64,000 bases of DNA from Lepidostoma basale (Eukaryota; Arthropoda; Insecta; Trichoptera; Lepidostomatidae): NCBI GenBank assembly GCA_022606425.2, contig JAHDVF020000880.1, forward strand, positions 1,240,001-1,304,000, read 5' to 3'. A program made the translations under genes and the position numbers. Below, in pieces: positions 23,853 to 35,859 of the stretch; position 1 is the stretch's first letter; each line of letters starts with the position of its first letter. Below the pieces are notes generated by a model. It saw only the letters and a program-made list of their open reading frames with translations, ran no database searches and was not told the origin of the DNA.

Positions 23853-24075
23853 CAGAAAGAATGGACTGTCACACATTAACCGATGCGGCACTTCATCCTT
23901 CTCTTTTCGCCCCGCGGGAGACACGGTGTGATGGGTTGCGAACCTCATCGCCACCAATAAGCATCTCTCGGGCTCACTTCGATAGTTCAATATCCACAAA
24001 ATAAATCTAAAACAAATAATATAAAATACACTGATATTAAATAAATTCACAAAATAAAAATAATTTATCACTAAA
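23853..24075 (-). mobile_element. SINE-2 copy (pol III-like head, LINE-A tail)
   Basis: Minus orientation. A-box-like TATCGAAGTGAG and, about 37 nt on, B-box-like GAGGTTCGCAACCC (consensus GGTTCGANNCC). The body follows with GCGGGGCGAAAAGAG, then about 45 nt matching the LINE-A 3' end (CCATTCTTTCTGCCTACCC). The tail is cut before the GGCGTGATGG end. Confidence 0.65.
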
Positions 24076-24520
24076 TGTTGTTTTTAGACCATAATAATTT
24101 AATTGTAATTATCTAATTTAAATAATAGTCTAACATTTCCTAAGGAAAAGATATAAAAGATAATATACTTATTAAATGATTGGGAATCGAGTTTTTGGGG
24201 ATATTGTCAAAGGCTCACACTAAACTCGAGGTTTGTGGTACGCTTTATGAACAAATAAACATGTTTTTGACTCTACGATTTTATGTGTATTTGCCAGTAA
24301 AATGTGAGCTTTGAACCTTTTTTACCCTTAATTAGGCTCTAGAAAACTCATTTTGTTATACAATATGTTTTTTAATGAAAAGGTATAAACATTTAATGTA
24401 TACCAAAAAATAACCCGTCAACGAATATCTTCTGAAATAAAATCTGAGAATAAATCAAAATCAGTATAGAATCTAACAAATTTTAATAACAAAAGTTTTA
24501 GGGAATTTTTTGACAATTTA
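24076..24520. other. Intronic, nothing recognised
   Basis: AT-rich, with no recognised element. Confidence 0.4.
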
Positions 24521-24524
24521 TATA

Positions 24525-24570
24525 TTATTGTAACACCTGATGATGTCAACATAGGTTGATGAAACATCTA
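24525..24570 (+). repeat. FB3 core fragment
   Basis: ACACCTGATGATGTCAACAT, GGTTGATGAAACA: a hammerhead-like core truncated just after GAAACA, where LINE-A sequence begins. Confidence 0.5.
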
Positions 24571-24574
24571 ATAG

Positions 24575-24885
24575 AATATATCTTATTTCTACTGCATTAA
24601 TTCTACTTTCATCCAGTTTTTTTGCCAGTTCCATGCTTCGTTTCAATACATATGGGTCGGTACAAGAACACCATTATGCACTTCCATTTTAGCTTGTTTG
24701 GCTTTTGTTTGTGATCACAACTTTAAGTGCACCATTCACTTTGTTACCTGCCTCAACACTTCTTTTAATATTCTTCTCCACTCGCCCATCTATTGTAATC
24801 ATGCTACCAATAAATATACAAACTCATCTACTTGCTCCAGATTTTCACCATTCACGCGAATGTTGTTAAATATTTTTAATGCATT
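24575..24885 (-). pseudogene. LINE-A internal fragment
   Basis: Minus strand, the region between the reverse-transcriptase palm and the tail (words matching NLEQVDEF, GAGNKVNGAL and the MELAKKLDES region of the 40.4-kb copy). Frameshifted. Confidence 0.6.
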
Positions 24886-24939
24886 ATCATATTTTATGGA
24901 AACGTTTCGCTCCCATTAAGTATAAAATATAACTTTATT

Positions 24940-25110
24940 AGTTGATTGTTACACGTGATGATGCTAACATCGGTTAACAAAACAGCTGTCGCGACAATTT
25001 CAATAGATATGAATTTAATTGTGATTTTTTATAACCGTGTTTTAATTAAAGCGATTATAATATTGAAATATCAAAGTTTTTCCGACAAAACAATGCATTA
25101 TGTTAAATAA
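24940..25110. repeat. FB3 copy, degenerate
   Basis: Contains ACACGTGATGATGCTAACAT, AAACAGCTGTCGCGAC, then the FB3 arm ending near CGACAAAACAATG. The core bases are mutated. Confidence 0.5.
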
Positions 25111-25348
25111 AACTTTTATAAAACGAACGTATTTATCTATTTTAAAACAAAGGAAGTCTGAAATGGATAAAAAAATGTTTAAAATGTTGTAAAAAGATTC
25201 CCATTTTAATGGTATTACATTACAAGAGAATTTACACTTCCAATCAAAGTGATATATTGTTGTCTTCTTTTTTATCGTCTTTTTGTCCCATTGTAGAGAT
25301 TTAGTATTCTGAATAAAGTAAATCTAGGTGTGTTTTTCTTTTTTTCAG

Positions 25349-25461
25349 ATCGGCGGAAACAAACACGTTTATCTTGAATACAATCAATAGCGATATGCAG
25401 GAAGTTACCTTCCTGTGCAATGTTACATCCAACACGGGAACAGTTAAGCAGAAAGAAAACG
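25349..25461 (+). CDS. Internal exon of the host gene (exon b)
   Basis: The acceptor is a strong pyrimidine tract ending TTTTTTTCAG at 25348. The donor is G then GTAAGC at 25462. The 113 nt hold one base, 37 codons, one base. The open frame reads SAETNTFILNTINSDMQEVT, then FLCNVTSNTGTVKQKEN. Its first base completes the Arg codon left by the exon at 16424. Its last G joins CC of the exon at 50232 to make Ala. FLCNVT offers a Cys and an N-glycosylation sequon, and SDMQEVTFLC resembles an Ig-domain F strand. That is only a resemblance. Exons between this one and its neighbours could have been missed. Confidence 0.75.
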
Positions 25462-25484
25462 GTAAGCTATGAACATTATTTTAT

Positions 25485-26256
25485 CAAATATTTGTGAAAT
25501 GTATACTTATATCTGTATACGAATCCTGGATTTTCACCTGTGGGTGGTTAATTTAAATTTTTAATTGTATCTCAATAGAGACGAAGAAACAAACTGGAAA
25601 CTGAATATGGATGATCAAGGTGTTTACAGGACTTATGACCTGTCATTGGTTGGGTTAAGCGCACGCTTTTATGTAATTACAACATTCCCCATTCCACCAT
25701 TGTTATTATGATCATGTATGATACATTTTTGGAAGTTGTATATATACTCCAAATTCATACTTATCTTCACGTGGCAGTTCCAGTTAGCCATCTATGTAGA
25801 TTTGATTGTACTAATTAATTTTTAAGATTAATCTATACAATCCATCCACTAACGCCATCTATGAAGAATGATTGTTTAGCATTTAGCAAACTACTTTATT
25901 AACACAATGCGAAGAGGCTACCGCCTCCTAGCGCACTGTTAGAAGTCGCCTGGAGTATCCACTCCTATTTTATTTGCCAAATAATTGACCAGAATATTTA
26001 CAAATATTTGTGAAATGTATACTTATATCTGTATACGAATCCTGGATTTTCACCTGTGGGTGGTTAATTTAAATTTTTAATTGTATCTCAATAGAGACGA
26101 AGAAACAAACTGGAAACTGAATATGGATGATCAAGGTGTTTACAGGACTTATGACCTGTCATTGGTTGGGTTAAGCGCACGCTTTATGTAATTACAACAT
26201 TCCCCATTCCACCATTGTTATTATGATCATGTATGATACATTTTTTGGAAGTTGTA
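25485..26256 (+). repeat. 516-bp tandem duplication (second unit partial) carrying MITE M1
   Basis: Positions 25485-25740 recur at 26001-26256 with only two one-base homopolymer differences. Unit one spans 25485-26000 and unit two starts directly after it. The unit contains an M1 copy (TTGTATCTCAATAGAGACGA). It begins 24 bases past the donor of exon b, so the intron start is duplicated but the exon is not. Confidence 0.85.
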
Positions 26257-26282
26257 TCATTTTGTGTATCATTTTGTCTTAG

Positions 26283-26390
26283 TTATAAAACTAACTAACT
26301 AATTAACCATCACGCCATCTCTCCAAAGGGGTAGGCAGAAATAATGGACTGCCAAACTTTAACCGATGCGGCACTCCATCATTCTCTTAG
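26283..26390 (-). mobile_element. SINE-2/LINE-A tail fragment
   Basis: Minus strand. CTAA-rich tail (TTAG repeats), CATCACGCCAT end, the LINE-A-like CCATTATTTCTGCCTACCCC, then the SINE-2 body word ACCGATGCGGCAC, where it stops. Confidence 0.6.
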
Positions 26391-27505
26391 TTATCATCTG
26401 ATTAAACTGTTAATATACGAGTATTAGGAGATTAGATTTTTAAACAAATTATATAATTGTGATTTAAAACAGCTGGCAGAACAAAATACCGCAACACCGT
26501 TATTTCCTGACACACTTCTCTCGTTTTCTCAACATTCATACGTCGTGTCATGAACGCACGTCAATTTACATAAATTCGAAAATTCACTGTCGCTTTCTCT
26601 TATATATTTAGGCCTGTTATTTCATATTTTTAATTTTGAATATAAAATATATATTTGATTGTATTGTATAAGAACAAATAATCATTATCACATTATGCTA
26701 GTTATCATAATAGCTATATGCCGAGAATCAAACACATGACCTTCGTTGTGCCAGCCATGAAGGCCATCTATATAATTTAATAAGATTTAGTTTCAATATC
26801 ACAGTGTGAGTGCTAATATAACAGTGTTAGTGCTACATATTAAGAGCACCTCCTTCTATTTTTTATTCTTGGAATAACTTACAGTTATGTGAGAAAAGGC
26901 TCTATTGTAGTTCGAACATTCGCACACAAAATATCTATTATACAGCTAACGTATTCAAAGGCATGTTTGCGGTTCACCATAAATCACGCACAAGTATATC
27001 AGATGGATCTTACAATAATTTATTCTAGTTTATTCCGCTTTTTGTGTTCTATATTCACGGGAGATGTCACTTTATCCCCGGGATATTGGTTTTGTATCCG
27101 ATCTCACTCCGCGTTATATTTTCTGCCGAGCAAGCGCTTTCAATAAGAAATCACTTAAGCACAATTTTATTCCTTTCGTCACACACGTAGGGAAATGCAT
27201 AAGATTTTTCTCCGAGCCAGCAGGTGGCAAGAGCTGGGGTGAATATTTCCACAGAATTATAATGGTCCTTTTCTTTGTCGTAGATATTTTACGTATTATC
27301 GCTTCTTTTCTCCTTTACGGATAATAAATTCACATACTTTGATTTACATTAAAGCACATTTGAGAAATTGTTAGTATCATGTAAGCAGATTTAAGTATTG
27401 ATAATGTGTTGTTCCCATGGAAGGACTGTAATTAATATTGAAATTAGAAAAAAAAACGTGATAACATAAAAATAATGTTAAACTTCATATTGAATTTTTT
27501 TATAA
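26391..27505. other. Intronic; possibly single-copy 26880-27320
   Basis: 26880-27320 is GC-richer, with two overlapping frames of about 85 residues on the + strand, but no acceptor/donor pair and no domain. TACGAGTA occurs near 26417. Confidence 0.35.
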
Positions 27506-27509
27506 GGAT

Positions 27510-28110
27510 TAATTGTATCTCGATAGAGACGAATATGTAAATTGATTTCTGGGAACAGAATATGATGGTCGAGGCGCTTACAGGACTTATGACCTGGTCA
27601 TTGGTTGGGTTGAGCGATCGCTTTATGTTTAACACATTCCCCATTCCGCCCTTCTTACGACCACCACGTCTGACAATTTTTTTGGAAGATGTATTGAATC
27701 ATAAATTTTCATATAAAGCAATCGATTTGTGTTTTGACAATTGAAACTTATAGATTAAAAATGTTATTTCTATAAGTTTTACATATATTATTTTAAATAA
27801 TAAATGTTTTTTTTGTAGTCCAAAATTTTTATAGTTGTGATTTAAAATTTCTTTATAGTAATTCATTGTAAATAATTAAATGAAACAAATGCAATGTACA
27901 TTTTGAATGCATAAAAATACTTGTAGACAAATACTGGATTTAACCCATTGTCATTTTTAAGGATTAATATTATAAAGATTTTTTGCTTAATGCTTACACC
28001 TTATCTTAATAGATGGCGCTAGTGTAGATTGAACAAAAATATGTGAAGTGTTCCTCAACATTCATATGTAAGACGTGGTGGTCATAAGAAGGGCGGAATG
28101 GGGAATGTTG
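27510..28110. mobile_element. M1 copy in two inverted pieces
   Basis: A + strand M1 end (27510-27695, TTGTATCTCGATAGAGACGA to TTTTTTGGAAGATGTA) and a minus-strand piece (27910-28110, ending GGCGGAATGGGGAATG) face each other across AT-rich sequence. This looks like a large foldback form of M1. Confidence 0.55.
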
Positions 28111-29025
28111 TACTACTGAGTTTCAAGTTTATGTTATCATTGCAGAAGAGTGATTTCATTTTATTACACGTAGCTTATGCTGCCTCAATTCTGCATTTTA
28201 TTTCTACATTTGGGCCAAGAGATTGCGTTAGTATGCTGCCGAGGTAATTTGTAACAACATAATTTAATTAGAATTTCTTTTATTACAACAAATTTTGGTG
28301 AAATATAATAGTTGAGTATTATTAAAATGGTGTTCTGTGATTAAATAGTTAAAACAAGTCATGAAGGAAAGCTATTTCTCGAGAATCCTTAACAAGAAGA
28401 AAAAAATGGTACCTTTAATTTACTAAAATAAAGAAAACAAATTCAATGAAAATAATTAAGGTGGTGTATGAATGATTTTAAATTCGTAATCTTAAGCGGG
28501 TGTTAACAAAGTCATTTACTAAATTCATCAAAAAATTATACTATAGCCGAGCCGTTACATTAAAATGGGTAACTTTTTATGATACCGCATACTCGTAAAA
28601 CAACGACATTAAAAAAAACTTTACACATAAATTAGTAAAGATTTGTATAAAATTTTAATATTCGGTTGTAAGTTTATGCTATATAGATAAATTCAGACCA
28701 TCTCCATTATTTTACAAATTTCAATTCTCTGCTAACTTTTAGGGGTGATTTTCAATATGATTAATGCACCATTTGGCGTGAAAAAAGAGTTGGGGCGGGA
28801 AAATGTATTAACAAAACACCTTTGTTCCTCTGTAACCCGAGGAGTTTGAGGTTCACGCGGGAGGTTGAATTTTATCAGAAGGAATGTGTTGTCAAAACAG
28901 TGAAGCTGTATATTTCTCCATTTTGACATGTATATGCCAATCATCCAAGTCAACCATCAATAACCAAAAATTATATGCTGACAAATATTAGCTAATCTAT
29001 TTGTTGTTGCTTAAAAAATGATGTA
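28111..29025. other. Intronic, nothing recognised
   Basis: TACTCGTA occurs near 28584. No exon found. Confidence 0.35.
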
Positions 29026-29029
29026 AAAA

Positions 29030-29275
29030 TCCAAGATAAAATTTTTATTATTGAGATCGACGTCTTTCATATTAGTGAAGGTACGTTCAGGAGACAAATA
29101 CTCTTGGCTTCAGAAAGTATCTTGTCTTCCTAATGTCAAACCACCTCTAATGCGTTCCTGGTACTATGTTGTATTTTTATAATATTTTACCTGTACTCAA
29201 TAGATGCCTTAAACATTTTCCTCTTTTTAATGTCTTTTGAGTTAATAAATTGATTTTATTTGACTTGATTTGATT
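29030..29275 (+). pseudogene. Jockey/CR1-like LINE 3' end
   Basis: 3' end almost identical in word order to 33.4-33.6 kb: EIDVFHISE-like codons, then CTAATGCGTTCCTGGTAC, GATGCCTTAAACATTTTCC and a TTGATTTGAT tail. Confidence 0.7.
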
Positions 29276-29339
29276 AGTACGAATGAAAATGTAAAAATGC
29301 TAGAAGTTTTATTATGTTTTATTGGGTTTATAATTTAGG

Positions 29340-29425
29340 TTATTTTTATTTTGAATATCGAAGTGTGCGCGGGAGACGCCAAATTGTGGCGAGATTCGAA
29401 ACCCATTACACTGCGTCTCCCGCAG
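29340..29425 (+). mobile_element. SINE-2 head fragment
   Basis: A-box-like TATCGAAGTGTG and B-box-like GAGATTCGAAACCC, followed by ATTACACTGCGTCTCCCGC. Only the head and start of the body remain. Confidence 0.5.
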
Positions 29426-30028
29426 ATTTGTTAAGATAATATATCATTTATGATGGATATACACAAATCCTGAATATAATATAAAAAGTTATTTTAATAA
29501 AAATAAGCTTATAAGAACGCCATATTAAGGGTATTATAATGAGATACTTACTTGATTGTCAACAAACATTTTCCCGTTTTTTTTTAACTAATTAAACTTT
29601 CAATTTGTGTACAAAAATAATGATTTTTATAAGTTTAATCAATACAATTTCTACTTTCGAGTATATTTTACTCAAAGTATAATAGCTTCACAATTATGAG
29701 AAGAACATAAACTAAAAAATGATATTTATAAACGAGTTTATTTAGATATCCCAATAATAAAGATATAATATATTTGATATTTGTCGAGAAATATATACAA
29801 AAAATAATTCGATTTTTTTTAATACAGTAAAATATCATCGTTATATGGATCCCCTAGTGTTCATGACTTAAGTTTTTAAATACAGAATAAAAGTTTATTT
29901 ACACATTTTAACTGGATTTAACTGCTAGTATACACAATATTAGAATATCTCTTTGAGTTACGGTGGTATTAAAAATATTCAACATTTTGATGCCTGAATA
30001 TTCACGGTGGGATATGTTTTGACCCACA
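29426..30028. other. Intronic, nothing recognised
   Basis: AT-rich. A faint HH-a-like word (CCCCTAGTGTTCATGACTTA) lies near 29848. Confidence 0.35.
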
Positions 30029-30082
30029 TCGAAATTTTTCTCGAAAGTTTTTAAATCGAAATTTTTCTCGAAAGTTTTTAAA
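30029..30082. repeat. Perfect 27-bp tandem duplication
   Basis: Two identical 27-bp units (30029-30055 and 30056-30082), each starting TCGAAATTTTTCTCG, end just before the TA target of the Tc1-like element. Confidence 0.9.
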
Positions 30083-30087
30083 TTATA

Positions 30088-30987
30088 AAGGGTCATCCAA
30101 TAAGTACGGGTCGATGTTGACAGGCTGTGGCGGCCATGTTATTTTTGCGGCGTCTATTAAATCAATTGTTTTTTGTTTAATAACTGATGCCATGGTAAGT
30201 AAGACGATTAAGCAGTACGTTTAAATGATAAAACTTTACTATCAAAATGAGTGTTCGTTAGTGCAAAAGTTGCGCGCGTTGCGCCCATGGCAGACGCGGG
30301 GGCCCTTAATGTCGACTCTCCACGAAGGAACGCCAGATCAACCAGACACTTAGCCGGTGTCCGTGAAAGTGTGGAGGAGAACCCGAAGCAGTCAATTCTT
30401 CGTCGTGCACAAGAACTCGACTTTTCGTGGACTTCAACTTGGCAAATTTTGCGTTGGGACTTGGGCTTCCACCCGTACAAGATCAAACTGACCCAGGAGC
30501 TCAAAGTTAATGACAATAGATAACGCCGTTTGTTTGCTGACTGGCCTTTGGAGCGTTTGGAAGAGGGCCCCAATTTTGGCCGAAAAATCATCTTAAGCGA
30601 CGAGGCGCATTTTTGGATGAATGACTATGTAAATGTGTTCACTAGGTGGCAATGCATCCACAAAAAGTTACCGTTTGGTACAATGGTCTGTACTTTTTTG
30701 ATAGATGCCCTCAAAGTCAACATAACTCAGGCCATTGCTCAAATTCAGCCGAATCTATGCTGCAGAATCATTTTGCTTTTTTTTCTGGCATGGTGCATTC
30801 TCCAGCTAATGTAAGTCCTGCGTGGATGGGGGGCGGGCTTAGGGATTGTTTGAGCGAAGCTGACATTTGAACAATATCATATTTTTTACATAATGGCATA
30901 CAAATAAAAAAAGAATTTTGTTAATACGTTATACACAGCTTGTTTTATTTTATTTCAACATCGATCCGTCCTTATTTGATGACCCTT
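30088..30987 (+). mobile_element. Decayed Tc1/IS630-like transposon
   Basis: Terminal repeats AAGGGTCATCCAATAAG (left) and, inverted, AAGGGTCATCAAATAAG (right), next to TA at 30086-30087 and 30988-30989. The transposase is in pieces: SKTIKQYV, a stop, then YYQNECS and RALRPWQTRG-like, HPYKIKLTQELKVND near 30474-30518, and LSDEAHFWMNDYVN near 30593-30634 (first catalytic Asp). MHPQKVTVWYNGLYFFDRC near 30649 follows. About 900 bp, shorter than a complete element, with stops and deletions. It differs in ends from the copy at 3.0 kb. Confidence 0.8.
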
Positions 30988-30989
30988 TA

Positions 30990-31675
30990 TTATTTTTTTA
31001 TGAAAAAATAAACCTTCTCTTTTCTATAATATTAAAACAAAAATAACTGTTCTGTGCAACACGGACATTTATTTTTTAAATTTCCGTGCCTCAAAGGGCT
31101 ATTCCATAAATTACTTTTACAGTGAGCTCAAATGGCTTCAAATAGCACTATACAAAAATTATAGAAGACTCCACCTGTTATACAGATCCTCTTTAGAGTT
31201 AACCCCATATATTCCTGGCACGATCTCCGTAATCCTATCCCTCGCTAACGTTGCTCGTCTAACTCGGTATTTCTCCATCATTTATGATTTATCTGGCTGT
31301 AACTTTTAATTATATTTCCTATCTAGTATCTTTATATTCTGTAGACACGTAAGGCACTACACTGAAATTCACTCCAGCGTATAAAATTAACACTTTTTAA
31401 ATTAGTATGCCGAGACGAAACGCTACTTGCTTTTTATTTCATGTTTGCTTTCTCGTTTAGAAAAAAACCATTGAAGATAATGACCAAAAAAATAATATAA
31501 TATTATATAAATAACGCTCGACAAACTGATCTTCATAAAAACAATAGTAGAAGTAAACATAGTAATAAAATTACAAATATTTTTTGATAACACGAAAAGC
31601 AAACATTTTTCCATGCAGGGAGCTCGAAAAATTCCAAATTTAAATTAAATTTAAAAATATATAAAACGGTTCAGC
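30990..31675. other. Intronic, nothing recognised
   Basis: No exon or repeat named. The patch near 31080-31270 is somewhat GC-richer. Confidence 0.35.
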
Positions 31676-31679
31676 GGAA

Positions 31680-31985
31680 AAAAACTATGAAAGGATCACT
31701 GCTTGTTTTGGTCACACAGAACGCATGGAGGAAGAAAGAATGGTTAAGAAACATTACTTCAACGATGTGAATGGAGTACGGAGTCGAGGAAGACCGATTA
31801 AAACATGGCATGATTTACTAAATGAATCAAATTTAAAAGGTCGGAATCGATATGCGTATATGACTCGCCGCTTAATGTGGAAGAAACTAGAAAGGTTTAT
31901 CAGGATAGAGTAGAGTGGCGATACATTCTCTCTGCCTATCCATTTGGAGAAACGGCGTGATTGTTTGTTGTTGGTAATTGTAAAC
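31680..31985 (+). pseudogene. LINE-A 3' end, TTG-tail type
   Basis: Decayed tail: MEEERMVKKHYFNDVNGVRS, RGRPIKTWHDLLN, RRLMWKKLERFIRIE, then a PFGETA-like end, GGCGTGATTG and TTGTTGTTGG. Confidence 0.7.
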
Positions 31986-31994
31986 AAACCTGTT

Positions 31995-32120
31995 TAACAA
32001 CAACACCAACAATCCATCAAGCCGTTTCCCCGGAAGGATAGACAGAGAGGATGGACCACCATACTTTTCTATCCTGCCATACTTCTCTAGTTTTCTCCAC
32101 ATTCATACACTGTGTATCCA
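31995..32120 (-). pseudogene. LINE-A 3' end, tail to tail with its neighbour
   Basis: Minus strand: AACAACAACACCAACA tail, CATCAAGCCGTTTCCCC, then VWRKLEKYGRIEKYGGPSSL-like tail codons. Its tail is 10-15 bp from the tail of the preceding + copy. Confidence 0.7.
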
Positions 32121-32244
32121 ACAATTGTTAATCTTGCAGTTATTTGTTACTTATTTTACAGAGTATAGTTGTTTAAATTATTGATTTTCTTTTGTATGTA
32201 GAATTAATCTTAAACTGTTTACTTTTAAGTAATTTAACTAACTA

Positions 32245-32410
32245 ACTAACTAACCATCACGCCGTCTCCCTGAAGGGGTAGGCAGAAAGAATGGACTGCC
32301 ACACTTTTCTTTTCTGACATATTTCTCTCGCTTCCTCAACATTCATACATCGTGTCATGCACATTTCTCTGACTCCTCACATGGCCGACATTCAATATTT
32401 GATTTATGAG
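32245..32410 (-). pseudogene. LINE-A 3' end, TTAG-tail type
   Basis: Minus strand: AACTAACTAACTAAC tail, CATCACGCCGTCTCCC, then the typical 3' end to about CATGGCCGACATTC. Confidence 0.75.
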
Positions 32411-32479
32411 ACAAAAAACAAAAAAATAATGTTTCAAACGGGCTCTTGTTATGTTTAAAATAGCCATTTTTTTAATTTA

Positions 32480-32640
32480 TAGTAAGATATCATTAATGAG
32501 AGACGTCTCACGATAATGAAAAAATAAACATATTTATAAAGCCTTAGAAGGGTGAAAGATGTCATTCCATCTAAAATGTAATAAAACTCGAAAAGAAAGA
32601 CGTTTTCATTAATAATATTTTTTAATATGGAGTTTTAAAT
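32480..32640. repeat. FB2 fragment
   Basis: GCCTTAGAAGGGTGAAAGATG, AAAACTCGAAAAGAAAGACG and the TATGGAGTTTTA end correspond to one FB2 arm with changes. Confidence 0.45.
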
Positions 32641-32739
32641 CATTGCGCAAGAAACAATAAACTAGTAAGAACACCCATCTTATTTTACGATTGTATTGAT
32701 TTGTAATTTTACCCAGATTTTTCAATAAAATATATATAT

Positions 32740-32885
32740 ACATGCCGACTACGTGAGGAGTCAAAGAAATCGACGCGCATGCATGACACGATATATGAAT
32801 CTTAAAGAAGCAGGATAAGAATGTAAAAGTGTGACGGTCCATTCTGCTTACACCTTCGAGGAGTTATTAAGTTAGTTTAAATATG
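32740..32885 (+). pseudogene. LINE-A 3' end, decayed
   Basis: GCCGACTACGTGAGGAGTC, ATCGACGCGCATGCATGAC and GTCCATTCTGCTTACACC match the 3' end. The terminal GGCGTGATGG is destroyed, but a TTAGTT tail is recognisable. Confidence 0.6.
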
Positions 32886-33289
32886 AGATAAACACTGAAC
32901 TGAGTTGGAAAATGTCACGTAAAAATGGTTACATTTTCAATGTGACTTAAATACTGTCAAACTTATGATTTTTAAGACATACGTATACTCGTATTTATTA
33001 CAATCTTCAAAAAAAAAATCTTTCGTGTGAAACGTGTCGGGTTCAATGTGTAATCGGACATATTTATGGCTTCATAAAACACACTTTGAACACAGTCGTA
33101 CAGTGTATCGAAACTTTAGTGATTTATGTAATAGCCGAGCATTGAAACGTGACATAAATGTCCTAACTGTCGCAAAAAAGTTATTGCTTTTACAGATTTC
33201 ATTTTAGTAACACCCAGTGTTTTTTGGTGCGCTACATTCTACAGTACTTCTATATTGAGTTTATATATATTTGAATCTCTGAAGCTCTG
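32886..33289. other. Intronic, nothing recognised
   Basis: TACTCGTA occurs near 32989. No gene seen. Confidence 0.35.
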
Positions 33290-33620
33290 CCATCATTGAA
33301 GCACAGATTGTTTTACCAACCGGCCACCAGAACCAACCTGCCTCTGGTGACACCGGTGGGAAGAGCAATTAGTCTGCTGAACGCGGTCTCCTCGGAGATC
33401 GACGTCTTTTATATTAGTGACAAATACTCTTGACTTTAGAAAGTATGTTGTCTTCCTAATGTAGAACCATCTCTAATGCGTTCCTGGTACTTTGTTGTAT
33501 TTTTATAATATTTTACCTGTAATCAATAGATGCCTTAAACATTTTCCTGTTTGTAATGTCTTTTGAGTTAATAAACTGATTTGGTTTCATTTCATTTGAT
33601 TTGATTTTGATTTGAAAGTT
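33290..33620 (+). pseudogene. Jockey/CR1-like LINE 3' end
   Basis: One open frame: RLFYQPATRTNLPLVTPVG, RAISLLNAVSSEIDVFYISD, then the 3' UTR shared with 29.1 kb and a TTGATTTGATTTTGATTTG tail. This C-terminus is typical of Jockey/CR1-type elements. Confidence 0.75.
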
Positions 33621-33828
33621 ATTATAATTGTGCTCCTATTGTGCTCACTAAGATTAATTCTAACGGTAGCTTAATTAAATAAGATATGTAAAAAAAATTG
33701 TATATCATTCAACAAATGAGAAATTGTTTATTTTGTTTTCGTTATGATAACATACTTATGTACATTAATAACCTGCACTAACCATAAATTTCGCTTGGAA
33801 AACATACCAACAAAAGAAAAACGAAATA
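33621..33828. other. Intronic, nothing recognised
   Basis: Short AT-rich spacer between the Jockey-like tail and the pogo-like element. Confidence 0.35.
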
Positions 33829-34544
33829 CAGTAGAACCTGGACAATTGGAATCCGGTTAATTGGCAAAACTCTATAATTGGCAGAAAAGTTCCGGTCCCA
33901 CCACCTTGGATCGCTAAAACTTTTTTAATTGGAAAAAAGAAACCTGTTTAATTAAACTAGACATTTGGGGCCTAAACCTCTGTAATTAGAGAGCACTGCC
34001 TTCTCGACCTCTGTAATTGGCCGGAGAATACCTCTGTAATTGGAGAGCACTGCCTTCTCGATCTCTGTAAACTGACAACTCCTCAGTATTTATTCTGTAC
34101 TCATCGAAGGTGGTCCATTTTAGATCGCAATGTTTCACAAACGTAAATATAACGTCCTTGATTTGAGCTCGAAACTAAAACTCATCCAAGAATTTGACGC
34201 CGTTAAATCTCGCGAAGAGTTGTGTAACATTTAAGCGTGTGAAAAAGGCCCATATAATTGATTTTTACAAAGCCACAATAATTAAATTTATTGTTTGTAT
34301 GTGTATGCACGTACGTACAATTACACTTTTCTTTTTAAACTTTATGAAAATTTTATTGTTTGTTTTATGCGTCAATCCATGAATTGTTTTTATTGCTTTT
34401 CTGTTTATGTGGTTACAAAACCTCGTTAAAAAACCAAAGCACAATCTGGACCTGGATAAATGAAAAACTGGATAATTGGAAAACCTGGTTAATTGACCAT
34501 CGTAGGCCTGATCCCTTGGGATGCCAATTATCCAGGTTCTACTG
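33829..34544 (+). mobile_element. Deleted pogo/Tigger-like transposon
   Basis: Inverted ends CAGTAGAACCTGGACAATTG (left) and, inverted, CAGTAGAACCTGGATAATTG (right), flanked by TA at 33827-33828 and 34545-34546, as in the pogo/Tigger group. Inside, ATG at 34130 starts MFHKRKYNVLDLSSKLKLIQ and continues into a CENP-B-type N-terminal helix-turn-helix start. This ends at a TAA after 34 codons. The DDE catalytic domain is deleted. Subterminal copies of ACCTCTGTAATTGG recur near 33985-34080. Confidence 0.85.
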
Positions 34545-34546
34545 TA

Positions 34547-35370
34547 TAGCCTTATAAAATCCTTTAAATACCTAAGAAAATAAAACTACATTGTTCAGAT
34601 CGAGGTTGCAGAACAAAAAATATACATATCAAATTATAGGCATAATACTACTAAAAGCTCCGGTGGAAACGAAACCGGCTGGTTTTACAAAAATAAAGTG
34701 GTGTAACCAAAAGTGTTTTCAAATTATTTTTAAAATGTCACACCACAAATCAGTGCTTTATAGTATTTTTTTGTAATTTTTTTCTTATTCAAATATAATA
34801 GGAAACTTATTTACAGTTTATTTATTTAAAATTTTAAAGAAAGAATAAAAAATCATTCCTCATAGTATCCGTGAGCCCTAAAGAAATTCTTATTCCTGAG
34901 ATAAATCGTGTCATTAAAGTTTTTTTCTATCTACCTTCGCCATGGCAGAAGTTTTACTATGAAATATACAACAAGAGAAAGAAGGGCAAAACAATTTCTC
35001 TGGATTCCGATGGCTCTATCCAGCAGCGGGCAGACAGATTAATCCCAGCATCCCGGACCCGGGGCTCGCGTGACAAAGCATCTGCAGATCCGCAGTGAAG
35101 TCCGCGGGGAACAGAACACGTTACCTTCGCATCACGCTAACCCTTGGCGCTCCTTTATGACAGCTTCGAGGGAAAAGGGTGATAAGTAAACTTATAAAAT
35201 AATCCAAAATAAATATTAAAACAATTAATGCGAATGAAAACGTCTGTTTTCTAGAAGTTCCATAAGTTTTCTAGAAGGCATTATCAAATGGCCCCGTAAT
35301 CTAGAATACTTTTAAACAGCTAAAAATATATTAATCAAATAACTTTAAATTAATCAATAATCAATTAATT
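34547..35370. other. Mostly unassigned, with an FB2 scrap
   Basis: 34871-35098 is an open frame of 75 codons (GC-rich end SRTRGSRDKASADPQ) preceded by a pyrimidine-rich CAG. Its phase does not fit the host exon chain and there is no donor, so I leave it uncalled. An FB2 scrap (AATGCGAATGAAAACGTC) lies at 35225-35310. Confidence 0.35.
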
Positions 35371-35575
35371 CTTCTTCTTTCGGTGCCGTGTCAGGTCCCC
35401 CCAACGTTGAAGATCACTACAGAAAAGTCATCTCTATCCTGCGCTACTTGGAACAGGTTCTGAGCTCTTGTTATTCCTGTCCACTCTTTGATGTTCTGCG
35501 GCCAGGACAGCTGCCTTCTACCAACTCCCCGACGTCCTTCCACTTTACCCATTAATATCAGTCGAATAAATTATT
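35371..35575 (-). pseudogene. LINE-C 3' end
   Basis: Minus strand: GAAGAAG tail, GACACGGCACCGAAAG, and codons for MGKVEGRRGVGRRQLSWPQ and IKEWTGITRAQNLFQ. One of the better preserved LINE-C ends. Confidence 0.75.
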
Positions 35576-35859
35576 AATAAGTTAACCTAATTGATATAAA
35601 AAATATTGAATAAGTTAAAAAGATTTAGTTGTGAAATAAAAAAAATCATTATACACTGGTAAATACGTAACTGCAAGATTATATAAAAATATGGTATATG
35701 TTTTACAATGAATACGAATGAAAGCGCCTGTTTTCTAGAAGTGGGTTATGAAATGAAATGATTTGCCTTACCAAAGCAATAAAGCATTATACGATACATT
35801 TGATAAAGGCGATATAAATCATTTACATAAAGTATAATGCCCATTGCCCGTGAGTAAGA